Positions 41,540 to 50,382 are shown, counted from the stretch's first letter. The stretch is DNA of 64,000 bases from CAYGWX01 sp964353855 [NCBI: uncultured bacterium] (GCA_964353855.1 CAYGWX010000002.1:27523-91522), one strand, 5' to 3'. Numbers and translations are program-made. The notes: generated by a model not told the origin, from the sequence alone.

Positions 41540-41569
41540 TTGACCCAATCTTAGGATTTATGATATAGT
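41540..41569 (+). promoter_or_regulatory. Promoter of the ychF operon
   Basis: TTGACC, an 18-bp spacer and TATAGT. The ATG is 50 bases downstream. Confidence 0.65.
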
Positions 41570-41618
41570 TAAAAGGCTGGTTTTTGCGAATCCTATTCAC
41601 TGACCCCATTTTCCTGCA

Positions 41619-42701
41619 ATGCGACTTGGAATCATCGGCCTCCCTTACGTCGGGAAAAGCACGGTCTTCGCCTGTCTGACCCGGGCCAAGGCGAAGCACG
41701 GTCACGGGGAGGAGGCCCAGATGGCCGTGGTGAAGGTCCCGGACGCGCGTCTGGACAAGTTGGACGAGATGTTCGCCCCGGGGAAGAAGAGTTATTCCAC
41801 GGTGGAGTTCGTGGACTTCGCACCCCCGGCCGGAGATAAGAAGGGGGAAAGCTTCAGCGCGAACCTTCTAGCCCAAATGCGGGTCATGGACGCCTTCGTG
41901 GAGGTGGTGCGCTTCTTCGAGGACCCCTCCGTCCTGCATGCCGATGGCTCCGTGGACCCCCTGCGAGACGTGGCCCGTTTGGAGACCGAGCTCATCCTCT
42001 CGGACCTCATCGTGGTGGAGAACCGGCTGGGGCGCATCCAGCAGATGGCCAAGGTGGGGAGGAAGGAGGGGACGCCCATGGAAAGAGACCTCCTCCAGCG
42101 GCTCAAGGAGACCCTGGAGAGAGGGGGGCCTTTGAGAAACCTGGACTTCAACGCCGATGAGGAGAAGGCCCTGGCCAATTTCGGGTTCCTCTCCTTGAGG
42201 CCCCTGCTTCTGGCCATGAACGTGGGCGAGGAACAACTCAGCGAGAAGAAGAGGCAGGAGAGACATCGGGGCTTTGTGGAGAACATCCAGGGGAAGCGGA
42301 TCGGGTTCGCCGAGATCTGCGGCAAGGTCGAGGAGGAAATCGGGGAGCTCAGCCCCAAGGAGGAAGCCGAGTTCCTGCGGGAATACGGCCTGGAGGAATC
42401 CGGCTCCTCCCGCCTCATCCGTGATTCCTACCGGCTCCTGGACCGGCTCACGTTTCTCACCCTCGGGGACAAAGAAGTAAGGGCCTGGACCATCCCCCAG
42501 GGAACCACGGCGCTCAAAGCCGCCGGGACCATCCATACCGATTTCGAGCGCGGGTTCATCAAAGCCGAGGTCATCCACTTTGAAAAGCTGGTCGAGGCCG
42601 GGTCCCTCTCCCATGCTCGGGACAAGGGCTGGCTCAGGTTGGAGGGGAAGGAGTACGTGGTCCAGGAGGGGGATATCGTCACGTTCCGGTTTAATGTCTG
42701 A
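41619..42701 (+). CDS. ychF: YchF/Obg-family ATPase-GTPase
   Basis: P-loop GLPYVGKST at residues 7-15, switch region with VDFAPPAGDKKG, FANAL-type segments replaced by FSANLLAQMRVMDAFVEVVR, a coiled-coil insertion in the middle and a C-terminal TGS domain (TFLTLGDKEVRAWTIPQGTTA, GFIKAEVI, V.EGDIVTFRFNV). The 360-residue length is standard. YchF binds ATP more readily than GTP and associates with ribosomes. The usual GLPNVGKST asparagine is tyrosine here and the nucleotide-specificity motif is not obvious, so this is a divergent member. It overlaps the next gene. Confidence 0.8.
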   Translation: MRLGIIGLPYVGKSTVFACLTRAKAKHGHGEEAQMAVVKVPDARLDKLDEMFAPGKKSYSTVEFVDFAPPAGDKKGESFSANLLAQMRVMDAFVEVVRFFEDPSVLHADGSVDPLRDVARLETELILSDLIVVENRLGRIQQMAKVGRKEGTPMERDLLQRLKETLERGGPLRNLDFNADEEKALANFGFLSLRPLLLAMNVGEEQLSEKKRQERHRGFVENIQGKRIGFAEICGKVEEEIGELSPKEEAEFLREYGLEESGSSRLIRDSYRLLDRLTFLTLGDKEVRAWTIPQGTTALKAAGTIHTDFERGFIKAEVIHFEKLVEAGSLSHARDKGWLRLEGKEYVVQEGDIVTFRFNV

Positions 42702-44211
42702 GCGGCGCCGGATCCTCATCTCATTGGCTCTCATCGCGGTCGGCGCCTGCCACCAGACCTCGGCGCAGAAGAAGGATAAAGGAGGTGCTGTTTCCATGCC
42801 GGTACAGATTCGGGAATCGCCCTTTGCGGGAACTTGGTATCCGGGAAGGAAGGACAGCCTTCTCGCGGAGCTGAATCGGATGCTCGCGGCTCCCCGGAAA
42901 GAGGATATGCCGGGGACGATGGTGGCCCTGATCTCCCCCCATGCCGGATACGTCTATTCCGGCCCGGTCGCGGCCTACGGGTACAAGCAGTTAGAGGGCA
43001 GGGCTTATGAGACTGTGGTCCTGGTCGGCCCCTCGCACCAGGCCTATTTTCAGGGCTGCGCGGTTTACGACCAAGGGGCCTGGAGGACACCCCTGGGGGA
43101 CGTGGAGGTGGACTCAAGCCTGGCCGCAGAGATCATCCGACAGGACCCCCCGGACATTCACGCCAATCCCCAAGCGCATAAAGAGGAGCATTCCCTGGAG
43201 ATTCAGCTGCCCTTTCTGCAGCGCCAGCTCACGGGGTTCAAGATCGTGCCCATCATGATGTTCGAACAGGACTACGATTCCTGCAAGCGGCTGGGCGAGG
43301 CCATCGCCAGGGCCGTGAAGGGTAAGAGAGTGCTTTTGGTGGCGAGCTCGGACCTCTCCCATTATCATCCCGACCAGAAGGCCAAGGTCCTGGACAACCA
43401 GGTGGTCTCTGCCGTGGAGGCCTTTGACGCCAAGAGGCTCGAGGGTTCGCTTAAATCCGGCTCCTGCGAGGCCTGTGGCGGAGGGCCGATTGCAGCCGTG
43501 ATGATCGCGGCCAAAGCCTTGGGCGCGGACAAAACGAAGATTTTTCGCTATGCCACCTCCGGAGACATCACCGGGGATCGGACTCAGGTGGTGGGCTATC
43601 TCTCGGCCGGGATCTGGATGACGAAGGGCGAGGCCAAGGCCGACCCCAAGACCCCGGACCAGGAGAGGCTCACCGAAGCCGAGAGAAAGGACCTCCTCAG
43701 GATCGCCCGCACCACGATCGAGAAAAAGCTCAAGGGGGAAGCCCTTCCGAAATGGACGCCGCTCACGCCCCTCTTGGGGGAGAAGCGGGGCGCGTTTGTG
43801 ACCCTGCGCGAGCATGGGGAGCTGCGCGGGTGCATCGGTTATATCGAGGCCTTGAAGCCCCTGTACCTGGCGGTCTCAGACATGGCCCAGGCCGCGGCCT
43901 TCAACGATCCCCGTTTCACGCCCCTGACCAAAGCGGAATGGCCCAAGGTGGATATCGAGATCTCGGTCCTCTCCCCGCTCCGCAAGGTCGCGAATTACGA
44001 GGAAGTCGTGGCCGGCAAGCACGGAGTTGTGATCGAGATGACGGGACGCAGCGGCGTGTTCCTTCCCCAGGTGGCCACAGAAGAGGGTTGGGATCGGGAC
44101 ACGTTCCTGGAATACCTCTGCCTGCACAAGGCCGGCCTTCCGCGCGATGCCTACAAGAGCAAGCAGGCCAGCCTGTCCGTATTCACCGCCGACGTCTTTT
44201 CGGAGAAATAG
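42694..44211 (+). CDS. AmmeMemoRadiSam proteins B and A fused (MEMO1 + AMMECR1), lipoprotein
   Basis: ATG 42694 overlaps the ychF stop. Residues 1-18 form a lipoprotein signal ending VGAC. Residues 40-310 are the MEMO1 domain with SPHAGYVYSG, VGPSHQAYF, EEHSLEIQLPFLQ and ASSDLSHYHP (candidate metal-binding histidines). Residues 340-500 are AMMECR1 with LREHGELRGCIG and DPRFTPLT. These two proteins and a radical SAM enzyme form the AmmeMemoRadiSam system of unknown chemistry. Fusion is known, but a lipid-anchored extracytoplasmic form is unusual. The radical SAM partner is not adjacent. Confidence 0.82.
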   Translation: MSERRRILISLALIAVGACHQTSAQKKDKGGAVSMPVQIRESPFAGTWYPGRKDSLLAELNRMLAAPRKEDMPGTMVALISPHAGYVYSGPVAAYGYKQLEGRAYETVVLVGPSHQAYFQGCAVYDQGAWRTPLGDVEVDSSLAAEIIRQDPPDIHANPQAHKEEHSLEIQLPFLQRQLTGFKIVPIMMFEQDYDSCKRLGEAIARAVKGKRVLLVASSDLSHYHPDQKAKVLDNQVVSAVEAFDAKRLEGSLKSGSCEACGGGPIAAVMIAAKALGADKTKIFRYATSGDITGDRTQVVGYLSAGIWMTKGEAKADPKTPDQERLTEAERKDLLRIARTTIEKKLKGEALPKWTPLTPLLGEKRGAFVTLREHGELRGCIGYIEALKPLYLAVSDMAQAAAFNDPRFTPLTKAEWPKVDIEISVLSPLRKVANYEEVVAGKHGVVIEMTGRSGVFLPQVATEEGWDRDTFLEYLCLHKAGLPRDAYKSKQASLSVFTADVFSEK

Positions 44212-44220
44212 CGGGTCCTC

Positions 44221-44478
44221 ATGAAGGATCAGGAACTCCTGGACCTCTTAGAGCGTTTGGCCGAGGGCTTCTCCATCAAGGTCATTCAGGACCAGCTCTG
44301 GTCCAAGGGCGGGAGCTGTAAGCTCCGCGGCCAGGAGTACCTGATCATCAACCGCTCCATCCCCAGCCGGGAGAAAGTCCGCCTGTTCGCCCGGGCCCTG
44401 GTCCGCAGATCTATGGACGAGCTCTACGTTCTGCCCCAGGTGCGGCAGGCGATCGAGCGCTACGGACGCGATGCCTGA
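44221..44478 (+). CDS. Small conserved hypothetical protein
   Basis: 85 residues, no signal peptide, charged and mixed alpha/beta (KVIQDQLWSKGGSCKLRGQEYLIINRSIPSREK split over two segments). It lies nine bases after the MEMO gene and overlaps the following PRC-like gene by eight bases, so it is co-translated with the magnesium-related cluster. I do not recognise a function. Confidence 0.6.
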   Translation: MKDQELLDLLERLAEGFSIKVIQDQLWSKGGSCKLRGQEYLIINRSIPSREKVRLFARALVRRSMDELYVLPQVRQAIERYGRDA

Positions 44479-45142
44479 TAATCTGACCCTGTTCGAGGAA
44501 AACCCAAAAGGACGCAAACGCAAGGCCAAGGTCCCGGCGCTGGTCCTCAAGGAGACCACCAGCTTCAGCCAGGACTATCTGGGGATGCCGGTGGTGGACC
44601 GGGAGGGCCAGCGCGTGGGCAAGATATTGGACCTCGCGGTCAAAATGGGCGAGCCCTTTCCCCCGGTCTCCAGCCTGGTCGTGGAGGTCAGCGTCCGCGC
44701 GGGCTCCTTCGGCTGGGCCAAGTTCCCGGCGATTCTCCCCTGGACCCAGGTCGAGGAGTTCGACGAGAACCTGGTCAAGCTCTCCATTCTGCCCGAAGGG
44801 GTCCGGCTCGGCGCGCTCAAGAAGAACGAATTGCTCCTGGGCAAGAGCGTGATGGACCAGCAGGTGGTGGACAACCAGGGGCGCAAGTTACTCCGGGTGA
44901 ACGACGTCAAGCTTCACGAGCTGGACGGCAGGCTGCGCCTGGCCGGGGTCGAGGCCGGGATGAAGGGCCTGCTGTTCCGGTTGGGCGGAGGCAAGCGCCT
45001 GGAGCAGATGTCCCGCCTCTTCAAGCTCAAGGTCATGGAAAGCATCATCATGTGGGACCTGGTGGAAAAGTTCGACAGCGAGATGAAACGCATCCGGCTG
45101 GGCATCTCGCAGGATATGCTCAAGGACCTGTACAACCTCTGA
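44471..45142 (+). CDS. PRC-barrel-like protein
   Basis: 223 residues with two small beta-barrel units. The first has FSQDYLGMPVVDREGQRVGK and ILDLAVKMG, the second LLLGKSVMDQQVVDNQGRKLLRVNDVKL. These match the PRC-barrel pattern of a short conserved loop followed by G..VGK..D. A helical C-terminus follows. There is no membrane segment. The next gene begins with the same kind of domain and overlaps by one base (TGATG). It is probably an accessory of the magnesium transporter cluster, by context. Confidence 0.6.
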   Translation: MPDNLTLFEENPKGRKRKAKVPALVLKETTSFSQDYLGMPVVDREGQRVGKILDLAVKMGEPFPPVSSLVVEVSVRAGSFGWAKFPAILPWTQVEEFDENLVKLSILPEGVRLGALKKNELLLGKSVMDQQVVDNQGRKLLRVNDVKLHELDGRLRLAGVEAGMKGLLFRLGGGKRLEQMSRLFKLKVMESIIMWDLVEKFDSEMKRIRLGISQDMLKDLYNL

Positions 45143-46380
45143 TGGCCCCCCAGACGAAAGCTCATCTCCACCATCTCTCCCGCCTCCTCGGCCTGCCGGT
45201 CGTGGAGGAGCCGAAGGCCCGGACCGGCCGGATCCGGGACCTCGTGGTCCAGGCCGGAGGCGCCGAGGCCCGGGTGACCGGACTGGTCGTGGAGGACCGC
45301 TCCGGGAAGGAGCGCCGGATCCCGGCCGAGGCCGTTCTCCGGGTCGGGGCCAGGGAGGTCCGGCTGAAAGAGTCTCTGGCCGGGCTCCCGGACAAGGAAG
45401 TCTCGCCCAACGAGATCCTCCTCGCCGAGCACCTGCTGGACAAGAAGGTCATCGACACCCGCCGGAGGAAGGTCCTGCGGGTCAGCGACATCGAGATCCG
45501 GGAGAAGGAAGGGGAGCTCGTGGTCGTGGCCGTGGACGCGGGCCTGGCCGGGATGGTCCGCCGCCTGGGGTTCCCGCTGAAAGGGCCCGGGCTCATGCGC
45601 CGGATCCCCTGGCAGGACATGGAGCCCCTGGAGGCCGAGGTGAAGGCCGCTTTCCAGCGTCTGGGCGACCTCCACCCCGCGGACGTCGCTGACCTCGTGG
45701 AGGAGTTGCCCCCGGCCCAGGCCTCGGACATCCTGGAGAAGCTCGACCCCGAGACCGCGGCCGAGGTCCTCCCGGAGGTGGAGTCGGAGATGCAGGCCGA
45801 TCTGGTGGAACACCTTGCGCCGGGGAAGGCCGCGGACATCCTGGAGGACATGTCCCCGGATGACGCCGCGGACCTCCTCGGAGATCTTCCAAAGGACGTG
45901 GCCGAGGAGATTATGGGGGACATGCAGAAGAAGGAGAAGGAAGAGGTCCAGGAGCTCCTCCGCCACGGAGAGGACACGGCCGGGGGGATCATGACCACGG
46001 ATTTCGTGGCCCTGCCCGCCGCGATGACGGCCGAGGGGGCCATTCAGAAGCTCCGGGAGCTGGCCCCGGGAGCGGAGATGGCCTATTACCTCTACGTGGT
46101 GGATGAGCAGAAGAAGCTCCTCGGAGTCCTGCCGCTCCGGAACCTGATCATCGCCCGCCCCGAGACACCGCTCCGCGAGATCATGTACGCGGAGGTCGTC
46201 TCGGTGGGGACCGGGACCGAGTTCAAGAAGGTGGCCAACCTCTTCGCCAAATACAACCTCCTGGCCCTGCCGGTGGTGGATTCGCAAGGTAAGCTGGAAG
46301 GCGTGGTGACCGTGGACGACGTGATGGAGAAGATCGTGCCCCGGGTCTGGCCCAAGCGCCGGCCGCGGAAGTTCTCGTAA
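45142..46380 (+). CDS. PRC-barrel + MgtE_N + CBS-pair protein (soluble magnesium-transporter regulator)
   Basis: Residues 1-150 carry PRC-like units (LGLPVVEEPKARTGRIRDLV, LLDKKVIDTRRRKVLRVSDI). Residues 165-290 are the MgtE N-terminal superhelix (LHPADVADLVEELPPAQASD, ETAAEVL, APGKAADILEDMSPDDAADL). Residues 300-400 are a CBS pair (GIMTTDFVALPAAMT, VVDEQKKLLGVLPLRNLIIA, LLALPVVDSQGKLEGVVTVD). In MgtE these domains sense magnesium and gate the channel. Here the membrane part is missing and an Nramp-type transporter follows, so it probably senses Mg for that transporter. Confidence 0.8.
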   Translation: MAPQTKAHLHHLSRLLGLPVVEEPKARTGRIRDLVVQAGGAEARVTGLVVEDRSGKERRIPAEAVLRVGAREVRLKESLAGLPDKEVSPNEILLAEHLLDKKVIDTRRRKVLRVSDIEIREKEGELVVVAVDAGLAGMVRRLGFPLKGPGLMRRIPWQDMEPLEAEVKAAFQRLGDLHPADVADLVEELPPAQASDILEKLDPETAAEVLPEVESEMQADLVEHLAPGKAADILEDMSPDDAADLLGDLPKDVAEEIMGDMQKKEKEEVQELLRHGEDTAGGIMTTDFVALPAAMTAEGAIQKLRELAPGAEMAYYLYVVDEQKKLLGVLPLRNLIIARPETPLREIMYAEVVSVGTGTEFKKVANLFAKYNLLALPVVDSQGKLEGVVTVDDVMEKIVPRVWPKRRPRKFS

Positions 46381-46434
46381 ATCTTCAAGCAAGATTCATG
46401 GCCAGCGAGCCTGACCCAGAAACCTTAAACGACC

Positions 46435-47685
46435 ATGGCGAACCCTCTCTCCAAGCACCATCGCAAAAAGCTCCTCCTGTTCCTGGCTGTGATGGGCCCG
46501 GGGATCATCACGGCCTGCGCGGACAACGACGCCGGCGGGATCGCGACCTACTCCACGGTAGGCGCGACCTACGGGTATTCCCTGTTGTGGATCCTGTTCG
46601 CGATCACCTTCAGCCTGGCCCTCCTCCAGGAAATGTGCGCCCGGATGGGAGCGGTCACGGGCAAGGGGCTCTCGGACCTGATCCGGGAGGAGTTCGGGAT
46701 CCGCTGGACCTTCTTCGCCATGCTGGTCTTGCTCGTGGCCAACGTGGCGGTGACCATCGCGGACTTCGCCGGGATCGCGGCCAGCCTGGAGATCTTCGGG
46801 ATCACCCGTTACGTCTCCGTGCCGGTCGCGGCCCTGGTCATCTGGCTGGTGATCATCAAGGGCTCCTACCGGATCATGGAGTACATCTTCTTCGTATTCA
46901 GCGCCTTCCAGTTGTGCTACGTGCTGGCCGGGTCCCTGGCGCCGGTGGACTGGGGCCTGGCCCTGCGGAGCCTGGTCATCCCCTCATTTCGCATGGACCC
47001 GGGTTACCTGATGCTGGTCGTGGCCATGATCGGAACCACGATCACGCCCTGGATGCAGTTTTACATCCAGGCCTCGGTCGTGGACAAGGGCATCACGGCC
47101 AAGCATTACAAGTACGAGAAGGCCGATGTCCTGTTTGGCGCATTCGTCACCGACTTCATTTCCTTCTTCATCATCGTGACCTGCGCCGCGACCCTGTTCT
47201 CGCACGGCATCCGGGTGGAGTCCGCCCAGGATGCGGCCCTGGCCCTGGCCCCGATCTCCAGCCGACTCGCCTCGGCCCTGTTTGCAATCGGGCTCTTCGG
47301 GGCCTCCATCCTCACGGCCTCGATCGTGCCCCTGTCCACGGCCTACGCCGTGTCCGAGGCCTTTGGGTTCGAGAGCGGGGTGTCCAAACGCTGGTCGGAA
47401 GCCCCGGTCTTCTTCGGCCTGTTCACGTCCATGATTCTAATCGGGGCCGGGGCGGTGCTCTGGCCCGGACTCTCCCTGATCAAGGTCATGATCCTGTCCG
47501 AGACCGTCAACGGAATCCTCCTGCCGGTCGTGCTCATTTTCATCCTGCTCCTGGTCAACCGGCCAGAGGTGATGGGCAAGCACGTGAATGGAAGGATCTA
47601 CAACGCCGTGTCCTGGGCCACCGTGGCCGGGGTCGTCGCCCTCACGGCCCTGCTCCTTTTCCACACCCTCCGGCCGGTGGGATAG
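46435..47685 (+). CDS. Nramp-related divalent metal transporter, magnesium (NRMT) type
   Basis: About 11 hydrophobic segments in 416 residues. It is an Nramp-superfamily member: GPGIITACADNDAGGIATYS replaces the canonical DPGN of helix 1, and the helix 6 stretch reads MIGTTITPWMQFYIQ in place of the metal-binding methionine motif. These changes are characteristic of the Mg-transporting NRMT branch. The preceding MgtE_N/CBS gene supports a magnesium substrate. ATG 46435 overlaps no gene; it follows after 54 bases. Confidence 0.78.
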   Translation: MANPLSKHHRKKLLLFLAVMGPGIITACADNDAGGIATYSTVGATYGYSLLWILFAITFSLALLQEMCARMGAVTGKGLSDLIREEFGIRWTFFAMLVLLVANVAVTIADFAGIAASLEIFGITRYVSVPVAALVIWLVIIKGSYRIMEYIFFVFSAFQLCYVLAGSLAPVDWGLALRSLVIPSFRMDPGYLMLVVAMIGTTITPWMQFYIQASVVDKGITAKHYKYEKADVLFGAFVTDFISFFIIVTCAATLFSHGIRVESAQDAALALAPISSRLASALFAIGLFGASILTASIVPLSTAYAVSEAFGFESGVSKRWSEAPVFFGLFTSMILIGAGAVLWPGLSLIKVMILSETVNGILLPVVLIFILLLVNRPEVMGKHVNGRIYNAVSWATVAGVVALTALLLFHTLRPVG

Positions 47686-47697
47686 GTTTTAGCGGGG

Positions 47698-48225
47698 GTG
47701 AAAGGCTATCCTGAGGAATTCATCACGGCCAAGGGACGCAAGGTTCGGATCCGCGATATCGCGCCCCAGGATGCTCCGCTCTTGGTCGGCTTGTTCGACC
47801 GCCTCTCGACCGAGACCCGGTACCTCCGGTTTCACAGCCTGATGTCCAACCTCACCCCCAAGCAGAAGCAGGCCATGGCCCGCGAGCTCTCCGCCCTGGA
47901 TCCGGCCAGGGCCGCGGCTCTGGTCGCCCTGGCCCAGGAAGAGCAAGGGGAGAGCGCCGTGGCCGTGGCACGGTTCTCCAGTCCGCAGGATCCTCGGGAG
48001 GCCGACGTGGCCATCGTGGTGCGGGACGATTATCAGAAGGATGGCTTGGGCACGCACCTCATCCGGCGGATCGCGGAGCGGGGCCGGAGGATGGGCTTTC
48101 GAAGGTTTCGCTCGGTGATGCTTTCCACGAACCTGGCCGTGCCCCGGCTTCTGGCCCGGGCGGAACTGCCTTTCCAGCGGAAACGCCTTCCCGGCGGCGA
48201 AACCCTGCTCGCGATTTCCCTCTAG
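47698..48225 (+). CDS. GNAT-family N-acetyltransferase
   Basis: GTG start at 47698 (with GGGGG just upstream) gives 175 residues. The fold is seen from VRIRDIAPQDAPLLVGLF, VAIVVRDDYQKDGLGTHLIRR (acetyl-CoA binding V..D.Q..GLG..L) and MLSTNLAVPRLLARAEL. Such domains also occur at the end of large acyl-CoA synthetase-like protein acetyltransferases, but here it is alone. The substrate is unknown. Confidence 0.72.
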   Translation: MKGYPEEFITAKGRKVRIRDIAPQDAPLLVGLFDRLSTETRYLRFHSLMSNLTPKQKQAMARELSALDPARAAALVALAQEEQGESAVAVARFSSPQDPREADVAIVVRDDYQKDGLGTHLIRRIAERGRRMGFRRFRSVMLSTNLAVPRLLARAELPFQRKRLPGGETLLAISL

Positions 48226-48232
48226 GTAAAGG

Positions 48233-49603
48233 ATGAGTACGAACGGCAGCGTCCATCACCAGAAAGCCTGGGTCATCTCCGTGGACATGGGCTACGGCCA
48301 CCAGCGCGCGGCCTTTCCCCTGAAGGACATCGCCCAGGAGCGGATCATCACGGCCAACAGCGACCGGATCATCTCCCGCAAGGAGATCCGCTCCTGGGTG
48401 ACCAGCCAGGACTTCTACGAGCTGGTGTCCCGGGTCAAGTCCGTGCCCTTGATCGGCAAGACGATCTTCAGGGTCTACGATCACCTTCAGACGATCTCGC
48501 CGTTCTATCCCTTCCGGGACCTCTCCAAGCCCAACCTCTCGGTCCTCTTCGTCAAGGGGAGGATCCAGAGGGGCTTCTGCAAAAGCCTGATCGATTACGT
48601 CGCCACCGAGCCCCTGCCGTTCATCGGGACGCACTTCATCCCGGTACTGGCCGCGCACTACTCCGGGCTCAAGGACCTGTACTGCGTGGTCACGGACACG
48701 GACATCAACCGCATCTGGGCCCCGGAGGTTCCGGCCAAAAGCGAGATCACCTACCTTGCGCCCTGCCGGCACGTGGTCACCCGGCTCAAACAGTACGGGG
48801 TCCCCGCCGAGCGGATCGTCCAGACCGGCTTTCCCCTGCCCAAGGAGAACCTCGGCGGAAGGGATCTACCCACCCTCAAGAAGGACCTCGCCGAGAGAAT
48901 CCTGAACCTGGACCCCCGGGGCGAGTTCCGCACGAAGTATGGAGACCACGTGGAGCACCGCCTGGCCCCGTATCGGGTGAGGGACCGAAGCTCCCGGCCC
49001 CTCACGATCACCTTTGCGGTGGGCGGGGCCGGAGCCCAGACCGAGATCGGCATGACCATCGTTCAGGCCTTAAGGGAGCGCATCCTGCGGGGCGAGATCA
49101 ACGTGAACCTCGCGGCCGGCACGCGCCTTGAGGTGATGACCTTCTTCCGCCAGGAGCTTGCGAAGATGGGCCTGGAGCTCAAGGTCGGAGGACCGGTGCG
49201 GGTGCTCTTCGCCCTGGACAAGGGGAGCTATTTTGCCCGCTTCAACGAGGCCCTCCGGACCACGGACATCCTCTGGACGAAGCCCAGCGAGCTTTCCTTT
49301 TTCACCGCCCTGGGATTGCCGGTGATCAGCGCGCCGCCGATCGGAGCCCAGGAGCTCTCCAACCGGGAATGGCTGGAACACATCGGGAGCGGGATCAGCC
49401 AGGAGGACATCCGTTATCTGAGCGACTGGTTCTTCTACATCCTGGAGAGCGGCCGGTTCGCCGAGGCCGCCTGGCAGGGCTTCCTGGAGGCCCCCAACCT
49501 GGGGACGTATCTCATCGAGGACCTGGTTCTCCACGGCAAGCGGCCCGAAAACCATGTCTCGTTCTCGTCATCCCCGGGAGCGGGACGTCCTGCCGGAAAG
49601 TGA
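48233..49603 (+). CDS. Glycosyltransferase-like protein (GT28/MGDG-synthase type)
   Basis: 456 residues. The N-terminus HQKAWVISVDMGYGHQRAA matches the start of MGDG-synthase/UgtP-type proteins. VTDTDINRIWAP and LAPCRHVVTRLKQYGVPAERI follow as in their N-domain. TFAVGGAGAQTEIG and a KPSELSFFTALGLPVISAPP-like donor-site region mark the C-domain. It is likely a peripheral enzyme transferring a sugar to a lipid. Substrates cannot be predicted. The next gene starts eight bases after its stop. Confidence 0.6.
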   Translation: MSTNGSVHHQKAWVISVDMGYGHQRAAFPLKDIAQERIITANSDRIISRKEIRSWVTSQDFYELVSRVKSVPLIGKTIFRVYDHLQTISPFYPFRDLSKPNLSVLFVKGRIQRGFCKSLIDYVATEPLPFIGTHFIPVLAAHYSGLKDLYCVVTDTDINRIWAPEVPAKSEITYLAPCRHVVTRLKQYGVPAERIVQTGFPLPKENLGGRDLPTLKKDLAERILNLDPRGEFRTKYGDHVEHRLAPYRVRDRSSRPLTITFAVGGAGAQTEIGMTIVQALRERILRGEINVNLAAGTRLEVMTFFRQELAKMGLELKVGGPVRVLFALDKGSYFARFNEALRTTDILWTKPSELSFFTALGLPVISAPPIGAQELSNREWLEHIGSGISQEDIRYLSDWFFYILESGRFAEAAWQGFLEAPNLGTYLIEDLVLHGKRPENHVSFSSSPGAGRPAGK

Positions 49604-49610
49604 TGGGACG

Positions 49611-50057
49611 ATGGCCGCTTCATTGAGTCTGCGAACCCGGAAGCTGTTCGATTCCGGGTTCAACTGAGCCGAGAGCGTGCTCTGCGCGGTCGCGCAGGAG
49701 TTAAAGCTCAAGCCTGGAAGGGCCCAGAAGCTGGCCACGGGCTTCGGGGGCGGGATCGCCCGGAAGGGCCTGGCTTGCGGGGCCCTTACCGGGGCGGCGA
49801 TGGCCGTGGGCCTGGCCTTGGGCCGGACCCGGCCCCGGGACAAAGAGGCCAGGGACCGGGTCTATGCCCTGGTCGCGGGTCTGGAGCGGGATTTCCTCAA
49901 GAAAGCCGGGGCGTTCAACTGCCGGGAGATCACCGGGCTGGATTTCCGCAATCCCGGGGACCAGAAGCGGTACTCGGCCACGGTGCACCGCAAGGTGTGC
50001 GCCCCGATTGTGGCGTATATGGTGATGCAGACGGTCAAGGAGCTAAGGAAAAGATAA
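49611..50057 (+). CDS. Probable selenoprotein of the C_GCAxxG_C_C redox family
   Basis: The frame from ATG 49611 reads through UGA at 49665-49667 (codon 19) to TAA at 50057, 148 residues. Before the UGA is LFDSGFN and after it AESVLCAV, where family members have SGFNCAQAVL; the UGA thus replaces the first conserved cysteine. GGGIARKGLACGALTGAAMAVGL, the FNCREITG cysteine and KVCAPIV match the rest. A hairpin CTGCGC-GGTC-GCGCAG (49682-49697) starts 14 bases after the UGA. Its GGTC loop, about 20 bases past the UGA, matches bacterial SECIS elements. Translation from an internal start at 49677 would lose the motif. Confidence 0.72.
49682..49697 (+). promoter_or_regulatory. SECIS-like hairpin
   Basis: Perfect 6-bp stem with apical GGTC, as in the E. 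coli fdhF SECIS upper stem-loop, at a similar distance from the UGA. Confidence 0.55.
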
Positions 50058-50159
50058 GGCGCCCCCCTTTCCCCCCTCACGTCATTCCGAACTCGTTTCG
50101 GACTCTCTCTGTTTTTGTCCTCTCTCCTGTTTCCGCCGCCTCTACCATCCCTACCCGTC

Positions 50160-50180
50160 ATGCTGAGCTTAACTCAGCAT
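50160..50180. repeat. GTCAT-type palindromic element
   Basis: GTC precedes ATGCTGAG-cttaa-CTCAGCAT; same class as the element at 12839. Confidence 0.7.
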
Positions 50181-50194
50181 CACGCCGTTCTCCG

Positions 50195-50230
50195 TCTCTA
50201 CCGTTTCCACCGTCTCAACCGACTCTACCG
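50195..50230 (+). repeat. Four-unit array with 9-bp period
   Basis: The units tctctaccg, tttccaccg, tctcaaccg and actctaccg. A related but different 9-bp array is at 12236. Confidence 0.75.
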
Positions 50231-50279
50231 TCCTTCAGGACGGGGATAGGGGCACGGCATGCCGTGCCCTTTAGTCGTC

Positions 50280-50300
50280 ATTCCGGGCTTGACCCGGAAT
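50280..50300. repeat. GTCAT-type palindromic element
   Basis: GTC precedes ATTCCGGG-cttga-CCCGGAAT; same class as the element at 12803. Confidence 0.7.
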
Positions 50301-50352
50301 CCAGTGTCTTTTGTCTGTTGTTCAATCCGTAATCCGAAATATCCATCCTTCC

Positions 50353-50382
50353 TTGACTTTCTCCCCCCTCCTCTGCTACAAT
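50353..50382 (+). promoter_or_regulatory. Promoter upstream of the AlbA_2 gene
   Basis: TTGACT, an 18-bp spacer and TACAAT. The transcript would begin with the hairpin at 50410-50429 and reach the gene at 50516. Confidence 0.6.
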
